Positions 1-8,319 of a stretch of 64,000 nucleotides of DNA are shown piece after piece. The notes under the pieces are model-generated. The model was not told where the DNA came from. It did no database searches and worked only from the letters and a program-made list of their open reading frames with translations. Both the position numbers and the translations under genes were made by a program. The number at the start of each line of letters is the position of its first letter. Within the stretch, counting starts at the first letter, position 1. Source of the stretch: JACVRM01 sp963817375 (GTDB lineage Bacteria; Actinomycetota; Thermoleophilia; Gaiellales; Gaiellaceae); contig CAWFOB010000002.1 in NCBI GenBank assembly GCA_963817375.1, positions 124,001-188,000 on the forward strand. Direction: 5' to 3'.

Positions 1-1
1 G

Positions 2-499
2 CTGGCCGCGGGGCTGCTCGCAGTCTCGTACGTCGCCGGCGGCATTTCGTCGGATGCGGGCGGGGGCTTCTCGACCGCGTTCCTCGCGCTGCACGTCGGC
101 CTGGTGCTCGCGGCGTTCGCCGGCTTCACGCTCTCGGCCGGGCTCGCCGGTGTCTACCTCTGGCAGGAGCGGCGGCTCAAGCGGCGCGAAGCCGAGATCC
201 TGCGCCCCCAGGCGCCGGCCCTGGTCGCGCTCGACGAGCTCTCCGCGAAGACGATCCTCGTCGCCCTGCCTGCGCTGACCGTCGGGATCGCCATCGGGCT
301 CGGACGGCTGTACGAGCGCGGCGGCGGCATCGACGCGCTGATGGCCGCCACCGTGCTCACGTGGTGCGCCTACGCCGCATTGCTCGTCGTCCGCTACGGC
401 CTCGGCTGGCGCGGCCGCCGGGTCGCCTTCCTCCTCCTGGCGGGCTTCGCGCTCGTCGTCACCGTCCACCTGGCGCTGCCGGCGTCGCACTTCGCATGA
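2..499 (+). CDS. Cytochrome c assembly / HemX-like membrane protein, C-terminal part
   Basis: The reading frame is open from the left edge of the window, so the N-terminus is missing; about 165 residues remain. It shows several hydrophobic helices, a charged WQERRLKRR loop after the first full helix, and a WRGRR...FLLLAGF ending. That pattern is typical of the CcsA/CcsB/HemX family, multi-helix inner-membrane proteins that deliver heme for cytochrome c maturation or modulate glutamyl-tRNA reductase. The stop overlaps the hemA start (ATGA), which implies translational coupling and favours the HemX-type role seen in other hemA operons. The exact subfamily cannot be decided from the fragment. 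Confidence 0.72.
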   Translation: MAAGLLAVSYVAGGISSDAGGGFSTAFLALHVGLVLAAFAGFTLSAGLAGVYLWQERRLKRREAEILRPQAPALVALDELSAKTILVALPALTVGIAIGLGRLYERGGGIDALMAATVLTWCAYAALLVVRYGLGWRGRRVAFLLLAGFALVVTVHLALPASHFA

Positions 500-1749
500 C
501 CCTGGTCCTGGTCGGCACCTCGCACCACCACGCACCGGTCGAGGTGCGCGAGCGGGTTGCGCTCGACGGGGACGCGGCCGCGGCTCTTGCTGCCGAGCTC
601 GCGGGCGAGGGGTACGAGGCCGTCTGCCTTTCGACGTGCAACCGCACCGAGATCTACCTCGTCGGCGCCGACGCAGAACCGCGGGCGGAGCGCGCGCTAA
701 CCGATCTCGCCTCAGGCGAGATCGGCCCCGTGCTGTACCGGCTGCACGACGAGGCGGCCGCCCTCCACGCCTTCCGGGTCGCCGCCGGGCTGGACTCGAT
801 GGTGCCCGGCGAGGGGGAGATCCTCGGCCAGGTGCGCGCCGCCTACGAGGCGGGCGTGACCGGCCCCGTGCTCGACCGTCTCTTCCGGCAGGCGCTCTAC
901 GCGGGCAAGAAGGTGCGGGCCGAGACGGCCATCTCCGAGAGCCCGACGTCGGTCGCCTCGGCGGCGGCCGCGCTGGCGCAGCAGGTCTTCGGGAACCTCG
1001 AGGGCCGCGCCGTCGTGGTCGTCGGCGCGGGTGAGACCGGCGAGCTGACCGCCCGCAACCTCGCCAAGCGCGGCGGCCGCATCGTCGCCGTCGCCAACCG
1101 CGGCGAGGAGCGCAGCGCCGCGCTCGCCCGCCGCTTCGGCGCGGAGGCGGTCGGGCTCGACGCGCTCGAGCGGGTGCTGCCGGAGGCCGACGTCGTCGTC
1201 TCGTCGACGAGCGCGCCCGGCTATGTGCTCGGCGTCGAGCAGGTACGCGCTGCGCTCGCGCGGCGCAAGGGGCTCCCGCTCCTGCTCATCGACATCGCCG
1301 TACCGCGCGACCTCGACCCGGAGATCCACGCGCTCGAGAGCTGCTACCTGTACGACATCGACGACCTCGAGGCGGTTGTCCAGGCGAGCCTCGCCGGCCG
1401 GCGCGAGGAGGCCGTCCGCGCGGAGTCGATCGTCGGTCTCGAGGCCGAGCGCTTCGCCGCCTGGCAGGCATCGCTCGACGTCGTGCCCGCCATCGCCGAG
1501 CTGCGCGAGCGGGCCGAGGCCATCCGGGCGGGCGAGCTCGCCCGGGCGGAGAGCGCGCTCGGGCGCATGTCGGAGAACGAGCGTCGCGTGGTCGAGTCGG
1601 TGACCGCCGGGATCGTCAACAAGCTCCTGCATCTGCCGACCGTGCGCCTGAAGGAGGCAGCGGCCGGCGCCGACGGGGTCGTGTACGCCGATGCCGTCCG
1701 CCACCTGTTCGGGCTGGACGAGACGGCGGGGAACGACCCACGCTCGTAA
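496..1749 (+). CDS. hemA: Glutamyl-tRNA reductase
   Basis: HemA reduces glutamyl-tRNA to glutamate-1-semialdehyde, the first committed step of C5 tetrapyrrole synthesis. The 417-residue product has the N-terminal VGTSHHHAPVEVRE segment, the catalytic STCNRTEIY motif with the nucleophile Cys48, the GEGEILGQVR segment, a VVVVGAGETGE NADPH-binding loop and a C-terminal dimerisation helix region. The frame is open further upstream, but the ATG at 496 gives the family N-terminus and overlaps the previous stop by four bases. It is followed at once by hemC-hemD, so heme genes are grouped here. Length and motifs are normal for the family. Confidence 0.96.
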   Translation: MTLVLVGTSHHHAPVEVRERVALDGDAAAALAAELAGEGYEAVCLSTCNRTEIYLVGADAEPRAERALTDLASGEIGPVLYRLHDEAAALHAFRVAAGLDSMVPGEGEILGQVRAAYEAGVTGPVLDRLFRQALYAGKKVRAETAISESPTSVASAAAALAQQVFGNLEGRAVVVVGAGETGELTARNLAKRGGRIVAVANRGEERSAALARRFGAEAVGLDALERVLPEADVVVSSTSAPGYVLGVEQVRAALARRKGLPLLLIDIAVPRDLDPEIHALESCYLYDIDDLEAVVQASLAGRREEAVRAESIVGLEAERFAAWQASLDVVPAIAELRERAEAIRAGELARAESALGRMSENERRVVESVTAGIVNKLLHLPTVRLKEAAAGADGVVYADAVRHLFGLDETAGNDPRS

Positions 1750-1751
1750 GG

Positions 1752-3200
1752 CTGGGGACACGCGGCAGCCGGCTGGCGATGACGCAGGCCGGAGTCGCCG
1801 CCGAGACGCTGCGTGCGGCCGGAGCGGAGGTCGCGCTGGTGCCGATCACGACCGCGGGTGACCGCGACCGCACCCGCCCTTTCGGCGAGATCGGTGACCG
1901 CGGCGTCTTCGTCAAGGAGATCGAGGAGGCGCTGCTCGCCGGCCGCATCGACGTCGCCGTCCACTCGGCGAAGGACATGACCTCGACGGACACGGAAGGC
2001 CTTGTGGTCGGCGCCTACCTCGCGCGCGAGGACCCGCGGGACGCGCTCTGCGGCGTCGCCGACCTCCGTCCGGGCATGCGAATCGGGACGGCGTCCGTCC
2101 GCCGCCGGGCGCAGCTGCTCGCGCTCGAGCCGGGGCTCGTGATCGAGCCGCTGCGCGGCAACATCGACACGCGGTTGCAGAAGGGCCGCGAGCGGAAGCT
2201 CGACGCGGTCGTGCTGGCGGCGTGCGGGCTCGACCGGCTCGGCCTCCAGGCGGAGATCGGTCGGCGGCTCGACCCCGACGAGCTGCTCCCCGAGGCGGGT
2301 CAGGGTGCGCTCGCGCTGCAGGTGCGCGCCGGCGAGGAGGAGCTGGTGGCCGCGGCCGACGACGCCGAGACGCGGCGGCGCGTCACTGCCGAGCGGACGT
2401 GCGTGTCCATCCTCGGGGGCGGCTGCCTGGCGCCTGTGGCCGCGTATCACGACGGCGTCACGCTGACCGCGCTGGTCGCGGCCGAGGACGGCGCGTGGGT
2501 CGAGCGCCGGAGCGGCGACGACCCGGCGGCGGTCGCCGGCGACCTGGCGCGGCTTCGTCGCCGCGTGAGGATCGCCCTGACCCGGCCGCCCGGCCTGGAC
2601 GACGAGCTTGCGGCGGCGCTGCGCGAGCAGCGCCACGAGGTCGTCTTCTGCCCGCTCATCGCGCTCGAGCCGCTCGGCGACGAGCCGATCGACGCATCGG
2701 GGTACGACTGGCTCGTCGTCACCAGCCGGCACGGCGCCGACGAGATCGCGCGGCGCCTGACCGGCCGGCCTCGTCGAGTCGCTGCCGTCGGCCCGGCGAC
2801 CGCCGAGGCGCTCCGCGCGCACGGCTTCTCCGTCGACCTGGTGCCCGCCGAGGCGAGCCAGGACGGCCTCCTGGCCGAGCTGCCGCGTCCTGCGGGGCGG
2901 GTACTCCTCGCAGCGGCCGAGGGCGCCCGCCGGCTGCTCGTGGACGAGCTAGGCGCAGACTTCGTGCCGCTCTACCGGACGCGCGAACTGCGCCCGGACG
3001 GGTTCCCGGACGCCGATCTCGTCGTCCTGGCGTCGCCGTCGGCGGCCAGGGCATATGCCGCGCTCGGCGCCAGCCCGGTCGTGACCATCGGCCCGCAGAC
3101 GACCGAGGCAGCGCGCACCGTCGGCCTCACGGTCGCGGCCGAGGCCGAGCGTCCCGGCACCGGCGGGCTCATCGCCGCGGTGGCGCGGGCGGCGCGGTAA
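1752..3200 (+). CDS. hemC-hemD: Porphobilinogen deaminase / uroporphyrinogen-III synthase fusion
   Basis: One open frame carries two consecutive heme enzymes. Residues 1 to about 270 are HemC, which polymerises four porphobilinogens: it has the LGTRGSRLAMTQ N-terminus, VHSAKDM, the R-G-N-I-D-T-R segment and a GGGC site whose Cys carries the dipyrromethane cofactor. From about nt 2560 the frame continues as HemD (RIALTRPPGLDDELAAAL), which closes hydroxymethylbilane to uroporphyrinogen III. The first ATG (1779) would delete the conserved TRGSRLA segment. No ATG, GTG or TTG precedes it nearby, so a CTG at 1752, three bases after the hemA stop, is the best start. The start is inferred; the fusion is seen directly. 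Confidence 0.88.
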   Translation: MGTRGSRLAMTQAGVAAETLRAAGAEVALVPITTAGDRDRTRPFGEIGDRGVFVKEIEEALLAGRIDVAVHSAKDMTSTDTEGLVVGAYLAREDPRDALCGVADLRPGMRIGTASVRRRAQLLALEPGLVIEPLRGNIDTRLQKGRERKLDAVVLAACGLDRLGLQAEIGRRLDPDELLPEAGQGALALQVRAGEEELVAAADDAETRRRVTAERTCVSILGGGCLAPVAAYHDGVTLTALVAAEDGAWVERRSGDDPAAVAGDLARLRRRVRIALTRPPGLDDELAAALREQRHEVVFCPLIALEPLGDEPIDASGYDWLVVTSRHGADEIARRLTGRPRRVAAVGPATAEALRAHGFSVDLVPAEASQDGLLAELPRPAGRVLLAAAEGARRLLVDELGADFVPLYRTRELRPDGFPDADLVVLASPSAARAYAALGASPVVTIGPQTTEAARTVGLTVAAEAERPGTGGLIAAVARAAR

Positions 3201-3223
3201 CGTCGCCGCGCCATGGGGCCGTC

Positions 3224-4027
3224 ATGAAAGTCATCACGTTCCTGACCGACTTCGGGCTCGAGGACGAGTTCGTGGGCGTCTGCCACGGCGTCATCGAGCG
3301 GATCGCGCCGGGCACGCGGGTGATCGACATCAACCACGGCATCCGGCCGCAGGCCGTCCTGCAGGGCGCGCTCAGCCTGGCGAACGCCCTCCCGTACATG
3401 CCGGTGGGCGTCCACCTCGCGGTGGTCGACCCCGAGGTCGGCGGCGACCGCCGCGCGGTGGCGCTGCGCGGCTCGGACGGCCGCCTCTACGTCGGCCCCG
3501 ACAACGGCCTGCTCGTGCTCGGGGCGGAGCGGTTGGGCGAGATCGACGCCGCGCACGAGCTGACGAACCACGAGCTCTGGCTCGACGCGGTCTCGTGGAC
3601 GTTCCACGCGCGCGACATCTTCTCTCCGGTCGCCGCGCATCTGGCGGCCGGGCGTCCGCTCGAGGACGTGGGCCCGGCCGTCGATCCGGCGACGCTCGTA
3701 CGGGTCGACCTGCCGAAGCCGACCGTGCGCGAGGGGCTCATCGTCGCGCGCTGTGTTGCCGTCGACCGCTTCGGCAACGTCGAGCTGAACGTCCGTGCCG
3801 GCGATCTCGAGGCGGCCGCGATCCAGCTCGGCACGCGCATCGAGGTCGAGCTCGCCCGGGAGCGCTACTACGCCGTCGCCGCGGCGACGTTCTCGGATGT
3901 CCGCGTCGGCGAGGTCGTCGTCTACGAGGACTCATACGGGAACGTCTCGATCGCCATCTCGCGCGGCAGCGCGGCGGAGACGTTCGTGATCGCGCCGGGC
4001 GACCGGGTCGCGCTGCGCGCGCTCTGA
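3224..4027 (+). CDS. SAM hydroxide adenosyltransferase (DUF62 / SAM hydrolase)
   Basis: The 267-residue product begins VITFLTDFGLEDEFVGV, has a VVDPEVGG active-site loop and an FHARDIFSPVAAHLA motif, all hallmarks of the family that splits S-adenosylmethionine with water into adenosine and methionine (relatives are fluorinases and chlorinases). The C-terminal third matches the family's beta-barrel domain. It follows hemC-hemD by 23 bases on the same strand and may be co-transcribed. A role in limiting SAM in the tetrapyrrole context is only a guess from position. The start ATG is preceded by another out-of-frame ATG at 3213. Confidence 0.88.
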   Translation: MKVITFLTDFGLEDEFVGVCHGVIERIAPGTRVIDINHGIRPQAVLQGALSLANALPYMPVGVHLAVVDPEVGGDRRAVALRGSDGRLYVGPDNGLLVLGAERLGEIDAAHELTNHELWLDAVSWTFHARDIFSPVAAHLAAGRPLEDVGPAVDPATLVRVDLPKPTVREGLIVARCVAVDRFGNVELNVRAGDLEAAAIQLGTRIEVELARERYYAVAAATFSDVRVGEVVVYEDSYGNVSIAISRGSAAETFVIAPGDRVALRAL

Positions 4028-4094
4028 CGCGTTTCCCGCAGTTTGCGGGGAACGCCGTTGAGATCGTCCGCGGGCCGCGCTACGTTCGAGGCAC

Positions 4095-4140
4095 AAAGAA
4101 CGTTCGCGGCGCGGTAGCACCGGCCCGGACGTTCTTTTTT
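4095..4140 (+). terminator. Intrinsic terminator after the hem/SAM-hydrolase genes
   Basis: AAAGAACGT (4095-4103) pairs with ACGTTCTTT (4129-4137), extendable by a few pairs into the GC-rich loop, and the right arm runs into six to seven T residues. It lies 70 bases after the SAM-hydrolase stop. The long 25-base loop is unusual but partly self-complementary. Confidence 0.55.
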
Positions 4141-4176
4141 CGCGCGCGGCCGCTTGATGCATCTGCAACCTGGCTG

Positions 4177-4188
4177 CATACTGGCTCG
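4177..4188 (+). promoter_or_regulatory. Leaderless-type -10 element
   Basis: CATACT at 4177-4182 is followed by six bases and then the ATG at 4189. A start of transcription about 6-7 bases after the hexamer would fall on the start codon. No Shine-Dalgarno sequence is present. Confidence 0.5.
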
Positions 4189-4539
4189 ATGGCGCACTCG
4201 CTTCCCTGGGACGACGGCCGCGACGACCGGCGCGGGTGGGACCGGGCCTCGATCGCGAACCGCAGCGCCAAGCCGTACAAGCCCAACGTTAGCCAGCAGG
4301 ACCTGCTGCTGCCGAGCGCGGCGAGCAGGATTCGCGCGCTCGGGCTCTGCACGGTCTGCGCGTTCGCCATGACCGTCCTCTACGTGCTGATCCCGCTCTA
4401 CATCGTCATGGTGTTCCTCGACGTGGGGGCATTCGCCCCGGAGATCCTGCTCGTCGCCTTCGTCGGGCTGACGGCGATCCTCTTCTACGTCTCCGTGCGC
4501 GAGGACCGCGAGCTGCGCGTGCTCTCCAAAGAGCTCTAA
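4189..4539 (+). CDS. Small two-helix membrane protein, unknown function
   Basis: The 116-residue product has a charged, Arg/Asp-rich N-terminal third (about 50 residues, ending in a SQQDLLLPSAASRIRALG segment) followed by two hydrophobic helices at roughly 52-77 and 80-98 and a short charged tail. No enzymatic motif was recognised. The start is set by the -10 hexamer ending seven bases upstream. It stands alone between the heme genes and the oxidase cluster and faces a small minus-strand gene whose stop is ten bases away. A membrane-accessory role in respiration is possible from position only. Confidence 0.62.
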   Translation: MAHSLPWDDGRDDRRGWDRASIANRSAKPYKPNVSQQDLLLPSAASRIRALGLCTVCAFAMTVLYVLIPLYIVMVFLDVGAFAPEILLVAFVGLTAILFYVSVREDRELRVLSKEL

Positions 4540-4548
4540 GCCGTCGCC

Positions 4549-4722
4549 TCAGGCGGCCGCGCGTTCGTACGCGAAGCGCTCGCGCTCTCCACTTCCCGCC
4601 CGGCGGTTCTGCGGTCGAGCCAGACGATCGAGGCGGTAGGGAATTCGGCAGACATACGCGAGGCCGGCGACCACGGCGGCCGCGACGAACGCGTTGAGGA
4701 CGACGACGAGGGTGACAGACAT
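4549..4722 (-). CDS. 57-residue single-helix membrane peptide
   Basis: The minus strand reads MSVTLVVVLNAFVAAAVVAG, then a short basic cytoplasmic tail containing RIPYRLDRLARPQNRR. The ATG (4722-4720) has a good ribosome site, AGGAG, seven bases upstream, which separates it from chance reading frames in this GC-rich DNA. One N-terminal helix and a tail rich in Arg and aromatic residues suggest a membrane-anchored peptide, perhaps associated with the neighbouring oxidase genes; no function is known to me. It is convergent with the preceding small membrane-protein gene. Confidence 0.6.
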   Translation of the reverse strand: MSVTLVVVLNAFVAAAVVAGLAYVCRIPYRLDRLARPQNRRAGSGERERFAYERAAA

Positions 4723-4868
4723 GATCGGCTCCTGTGCTCGGTGGGGGTTTCACCGGACATGAAGCCACCCGCGGCTGAGAGCCCGCTGAGAACGGCCGGA
4801 GAAGTCGATGAGAGTCGGCCTGCGGCGGTCGCTTTGCACGACGGGCGCGATCCATTTTCCGAGCGCGG

Positions 4869-4897
4869 TTGACCAACGGTCTTGAGAAGTCCATGAT
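4869..4897 (+). promoter_or_regulatory. Sigma70-like promoter before the oxidase cluster
   Basis: TTGACC (4869-4874), a 17-base spacer and CATGAT (4892-4897) fit a housekeeping promoter reading into the cupredoxin/ctaC genes. Predicted initiation near 4904 would leave a very short leader before the ATG at 4912. Confidence 0.45.
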
Positions 4898-4911
4898 CGC
4901 GCCGGCAGAAG

Positions 4912-5571
4912 ATGGGAAGAAGGCTCCTTGCCGTGGCGGTCGGAGTGGCCGCGATCGTTGCCCTGATCGTCTGGTACGTGGCGGGGTATCTGACGGTATC
5001 GCCGCCCGCGGTCGCGGTCTCGGCGAACGGCGCCCGGACCGTGAACCTGACGCTGCAGACGGTCGCCGGGCTCGGGCCGAGCTACTCGGAGCCGACCTGG
5101 GTCTCGTACCTCGTGCGGAACGAGCAGGGCGCCTGGGAGCACAGCACGATCTGGACGCTTGCCCGCGCACGCGCTCGTGCACGTGACCGTGTACCAGTTC
5201 GACGGCAACTCCGGGCTGCGGAACCCGTTCCTCGGCCGACCGGAGGGCGTCGTCGGCAACGTCATGCAGGTGGACGGCAAGACGGTCGACGTGCTCGACC
5301 CGTCGCTCGCGTCGCACACGTTCACGGTCCCTTCGATGCACCTCGTCGTGCCGCTCGACGGGAGTGGCCGACGACGCGAAGAACCAGTGCGACGCGGCAC
5401 CGTGCACGCTCGACAAGGCGCATCGGACGATCACGTTCTCGTTCCGGACCGGGAAGTCCGGGCAGGTACCGCTGGCAGTGCTTCGTCCCCTGTGCCGCCG
5501 GGTTCATCTACGGCTTCGGCGGTCCGATGCAGACGATCGGCTACATGGATGGCTTCCTCCACGTCGTATGA
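4912..5571 (+). pseudogene. Cupredoxin-like membrane-anchored protein, three frameshifts
   Basis: Coding similarity moves through all three frames: frame 1 to about 5160 (an N-terminal membrane anchor, then TVNLTLQTVAG), frame 2 to about 5362 (HALVHVTVYQFDGNSG, SHTFTVPSMHLVVPL), frame 3 to about 5460, then frame 1 again with RYRWQCFVPCAAGFIYGFGG and a GYMDGFLHVV end. Each change is +1, so the last segment returns to the starting frame and frame 1 stays open throughout as nonsense in the middle. The restored protein looks like a blue-copper/CtaC-type cupredoxin with His, Cys and Met ligand candidates. It sits directly upstream of ctaC. Two of the three extra bases lie in GGG runs, so assembly error is as likely as true decay. 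Confidence 0.6.
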
Positions 5572-5578
5572 GCGAGCG

Positions 5579-6406
5579 GTGACCGGCCCCAACCACGCTC
5601 GCCGGATCACCGTCCTGACGATCGTCGCCAGCCTGATCGCCACGCCGCTCGTCATCTTCGCCCTCGGACCGCATCTCCCGCCCGGCAAGGGCTCGACGCA
5701 GGCAGCGGGACAGGTCACCGACAACACCGTCCTGCTCGCGGTGATGACCCCGGTCATCTGCCTGATCGTCGTCTACTTCGCCTACGCGCTCATCGTCTTC
5801 CGGCGGCGCGGTCCCGAGATCCAGGAAGGCGCGGCGATCCGCGGGAACGCGCGAGTCCAGAACGCGTGGATCATCGGCACCTCCGCGATCGTGCTCTTCC
5901 TCGCCGGCTACGGGACGTGGGCCTTGCTCGAGACCGGCTCGGGCGGCGGCCAGGGGCCTGACCCCATCGATGTCCCGAGCGGACCGAAGCTCCCCGTCCA
6001 GGTGATCGCTCAGCAGTGGGAGTTCACCTACCGCTACCCGACCTTCGGCGGCCTCGAGACGTCCCAGCTCGTCCTGCCCGCCGACCGCTTGATCGAGCTC
6101 CACGTGACCTCGCTCGACGCCGTCCACTCGTTCTGGGCGTACCAGCTCGGCGTGAAGGCCGACGCGACCCTGAACACGGACAACGTCGTCTACGTGAAGA
6201 CGCGCTCACCGAGGAGCTTCGACATCCGCTGCGCCGAGCTCTGCGGGCTCTGGCACGGCTACATGTTCGACAAGGGGCACGTCGTCGGCACGGCCGAGTT
6301 CGCCGCGTGGGTGAAGTCGCAGCGCAAGGTCTTCCAGGCCGTCGCCCGCTACATGCCGCCGTACAGCACGACCTACACTCCCGACCCGCAAAGGAGAGCC
6401 GGATGA
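5579..6406 (+). CDS. ctaC: Cytochrome c oxidase subunit II
   Basis: Subunit II receives electrons from cytochrome c or a copper protein through its binuclear CuA site. The 275-residue product has two N-terminal membrane helices, then a periplasmic cupredoxin domain with QQWEFTYRYP, SLDAVHSFW and the CuA signature CAELCGLWHGYM, giving both cysteines, the histidine and the methionine. The GTG at 5579 is chosen because it clears the preceding stop; an ATG at 5549 in the same frame is possible and would overlap the cupredoxin-like gene. Its stop overlaps the ctaD start (ATGA). No attached cytochrome c domain is present. Confidence 0.94.
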   Translation: MTGPNHARRITVLTIVASLIATPLVIFALGPHLPPGKGSTQAAGQVTDNTVLLAVMTPVICLIVVYFAYALIVFRRRGPEIQEGAAIRGNARVQNAWIIGTSAIVLFLAGYGTWALLETGSGGGQGPDPIDVPSGPKLPVQVIAQQWEFTYRYPTFGGLETSQLVLPADRLIELHVTSLDAVHSFWAYQLGVKADATLNTDNVVYVKTRSPRSFDIRCAELCGLWHGYMFDKGHVVGTAEFAAWVKSQRKVFQAVARYMPPYSTTYTPDPQRRAG

Positions 6407-8316
6407 GCACCTCGGACGTCGCGTCCGCGCGGCCGTCGCTCCTGCGGCGCCTCGTCGGCTTCAACCTCCTGAGCGCCGTGCTGCTGGGTGCCGTCGGCTA
6501 CTACGTCGGCTGGTGGCTCGGCCACCAGATCAGCAGCCCGACCCTCGATTACACGGCGGACACGGGCCAGAACGACATCGCGCTCTTCTTTGCGTACATC
6601 CTTGCGGTCGCAGGATTCCTCGGTGGCCTGGGCTTCTTCAACTACCCGCTCTCGCGCATGGCCGGCCGCCCCTCCTCGGTGCACGAGCTCGAGGAGCACG
6701 GCAGCGTCGGCACGACGCCGACCGCGAGCTGGACGCGCTACATCGGCCTCTCGACCGACCACAAGGTCGTCGGCCTCCAGTACCTGATCGGGATCGGCTT
6801 CTTCGTCTTCTTCGGCGGCGTCAACGCGATGCTGATCCGCTTCGAGCTGCTCCGGCCGGAGCCGAACGTGATCCCGGCCGGCCAGTACCTGACGCTCGTC
6901 GGCCTGCACGGGACGATGATGATGGGGATGATGACGAGCGCGATCCTGGGGCCGTTCGGAAGCTACTTCCTGCCCCTGATGATCGGCGCGCGCCGCCTCG
7001 CCTTCCCGCGCATCGAGGCGTTCACCTTCTGGCTGCTGATGGCCGGCGGCGTGATCCTGACGTCCACGGTCTTCTACGGCGGCTTTCCGACCGGCTGGAC
7101 CGGGTACGCACCGCTCAACGATCAGGCGAACATGGGCATGGACGCCTACATCATGTTCTTCGCGCTCGTCGGCATCTCGATGACGCTCCTGGCGTTCAAC
7201 ATGCTCGCCACCGTCTTCACGATGCGCGCGCCCGGTCTGACCTTCGGCCGCCTGCCGATCTTCGTCTGGGGGATCATCTCGACCTCGGCCCTGAACGTCC
7301 TCGCCGCGCCGGTGCTGATCACGACGCTGGCGCTCGTGGCGCTCGATCGGACGGCGCAGACGGGGTTCTTCCTCTCGAGCCAGGGCGGCAGCCAGTACCT
7401 GTACGAGAACCTGTTCTGGTTCTTCGGGCACCCGGAGGTCTACATCCTGGCCCTCCCGGGGTTCGCGATCGTGCTCGAACTGCTGCCCGTCTTTGCCCGC
7501 AAGCCGCTCTGGGGATACCGGCTGGCGGTCGCCGGGATGCTCGGTGTCACGTTGCTCAGCTTCACCGTCTGGCAGCACCACCTCTTCGTCAGTGGCATGA
7601 ACGCGAGCCTGCGGCCGTTCTACATGTTCTCGACCGAGCTGATCTCGATCCCGACGGGCTTCATCTTCCTCTGCGCGATGGGAACGCTGTGGCGGGGAAA
7701 GGCGCGCTACGACGTCCCCATGCTCTTCTGCCTCGGCTGGGTCTTCAACTTCTTCATCGGCGGGCTGTCAGGGGTCTTCCTCTCCGACGTGCCGAGCGAC
7801 GTCACGACGCACGGCAGCTTCTTCTCGCTGGCCCACTTCCACTACACGGTTGTCGGCGGCCTGGTCTTCACGTTCTTCGCGGCCATCTACTACTGGCTTC
7901 CGAAGATGACGGGCATCCAGCTCAACCAGATGCTCGGGAAGGTCCACTTCTGGATGGCGTTCATCGCCTTCAACTCGACCTTCTTCCCCCTCTTCATCGT
8001 GGGCTTCCTGGGACAGCCGCGCCGCGTGGTCACCTACCCGGGCAACCTGCAGTTCCTGAACGACTGGGCGTCCGTGTCGGCATTCGTCCTCGGCGCCTCG
8101 ATGCTGGTCTTCGTGGGAAACCTGCTCTGGTCGCTCGTCTTCGCACGCATCCCGGCCGAGTCGAACCCCTGGCACTCGAAGTCGCTGGAGTGGCAGGTGC
8201 CGACACCGGTTCCGTCCTACGACTTCAGGGAAATCCCGGTGATCGACGAGGATCCGTACCCCTACGGTGAGCCGGCGCTCGCCCCGAAGCCCACGCTCGT
8301 GCCGGGGGGGAGGTAG
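6403..8316 (+). CDS. ctaD: Cytochrome c oxidase subunit I
   Basis: This is the catalytic heme-copper subunit, 637 residues. A strong AAAGGAGAG ribosome site precedes the ATG by six bases. About 100 extra N-terminal residues carry two additional helices before the usual STDHKVVGLQYL start. Heme and copper ligands are visible in GLHGTMMMGMM, FGHPEVYILALPGF (His-Tyr pair and the D-channel Glu, so an A1-type oxidase), WQHHLFVSGM and AHFHYTVVGG. It lies between ctaC and ctaE in the canonical order. Confidence 0.97.
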   Translation: MSTSDVASARPSLLRRLVGFNLLSAVLLGAVGYYVGWWLGHQISSPTLDYTADTGQNDIALFFAYILAVAGFLGGLGFFNYPLSRMAGRPSSVHELEEHGSVGTTPTASWTRYIGLSTDHKVVGLQYLIGIGFFVFFGGVNAMLIRFELLRPEPNVIPAGQYLTLVGLHGTMMMGMMTSAILGPFGSYFLPLMIGARRLAFPRIEAFTFWLLMAGGVILTSTVFYGGFPTGWTGYAPLNDQANMGMDAYIMFFALVGISMTLLAFNMLATVFTMRAPGLTFGRLPIFVWGIISTSALNVLAAPVLITTLALVALDRTAQTGFFLSSQGGSQYLYENLFWFFGHPEVYILALPGFAIVLELLPVFARKPLWGYRLAVAGMLGVTLLSFTVWQHHLFVSGMNASLRPFYMFSTELISIPTGFIFLCAMGTLWRGKARYDVPMLFCLGWVFNFFIGGLSGVFLSDVPSDVTTHGSFFSLAHFHYTVVGGLVFTFFAAIYYWLPKMTGIQLNQMLGKVHFWMAFIAFNSTFFPLFIVGFLGQPRRVVTYPGNLQFLNDWASVSAFVLGASMLVFVGNLLWSLVFARIPAESNPWHSKSLEWQVPTPVPSYDFREIPVIDEDPYPYGEPALAPKPTLVPGGR

Positions 8317-8319
8317 ACG

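Noticed and set aside
361..495. In-frame upstream extension of hemA
   Set aside because: The extra residues are an Arg/Pro-rich out-of-frame reading of the previous membrane protein; the family N-terminus begins at ATG 496.
712..1761. 349-codon open frame on the minus strand across hemA
   Set aside because: It is antisense to a clearly conserved enzyme, has no recognisable motifs, and is explained by GC-rich codon use of hemA.
4536..4760. 74-codon minus-strand frame starting at 4760
   Set aside because: It overlaps the better-supported 57-residue gene, which has a ribosome site and a membrane helix; the 74-codon frame is Ser/Arg-rich noise.
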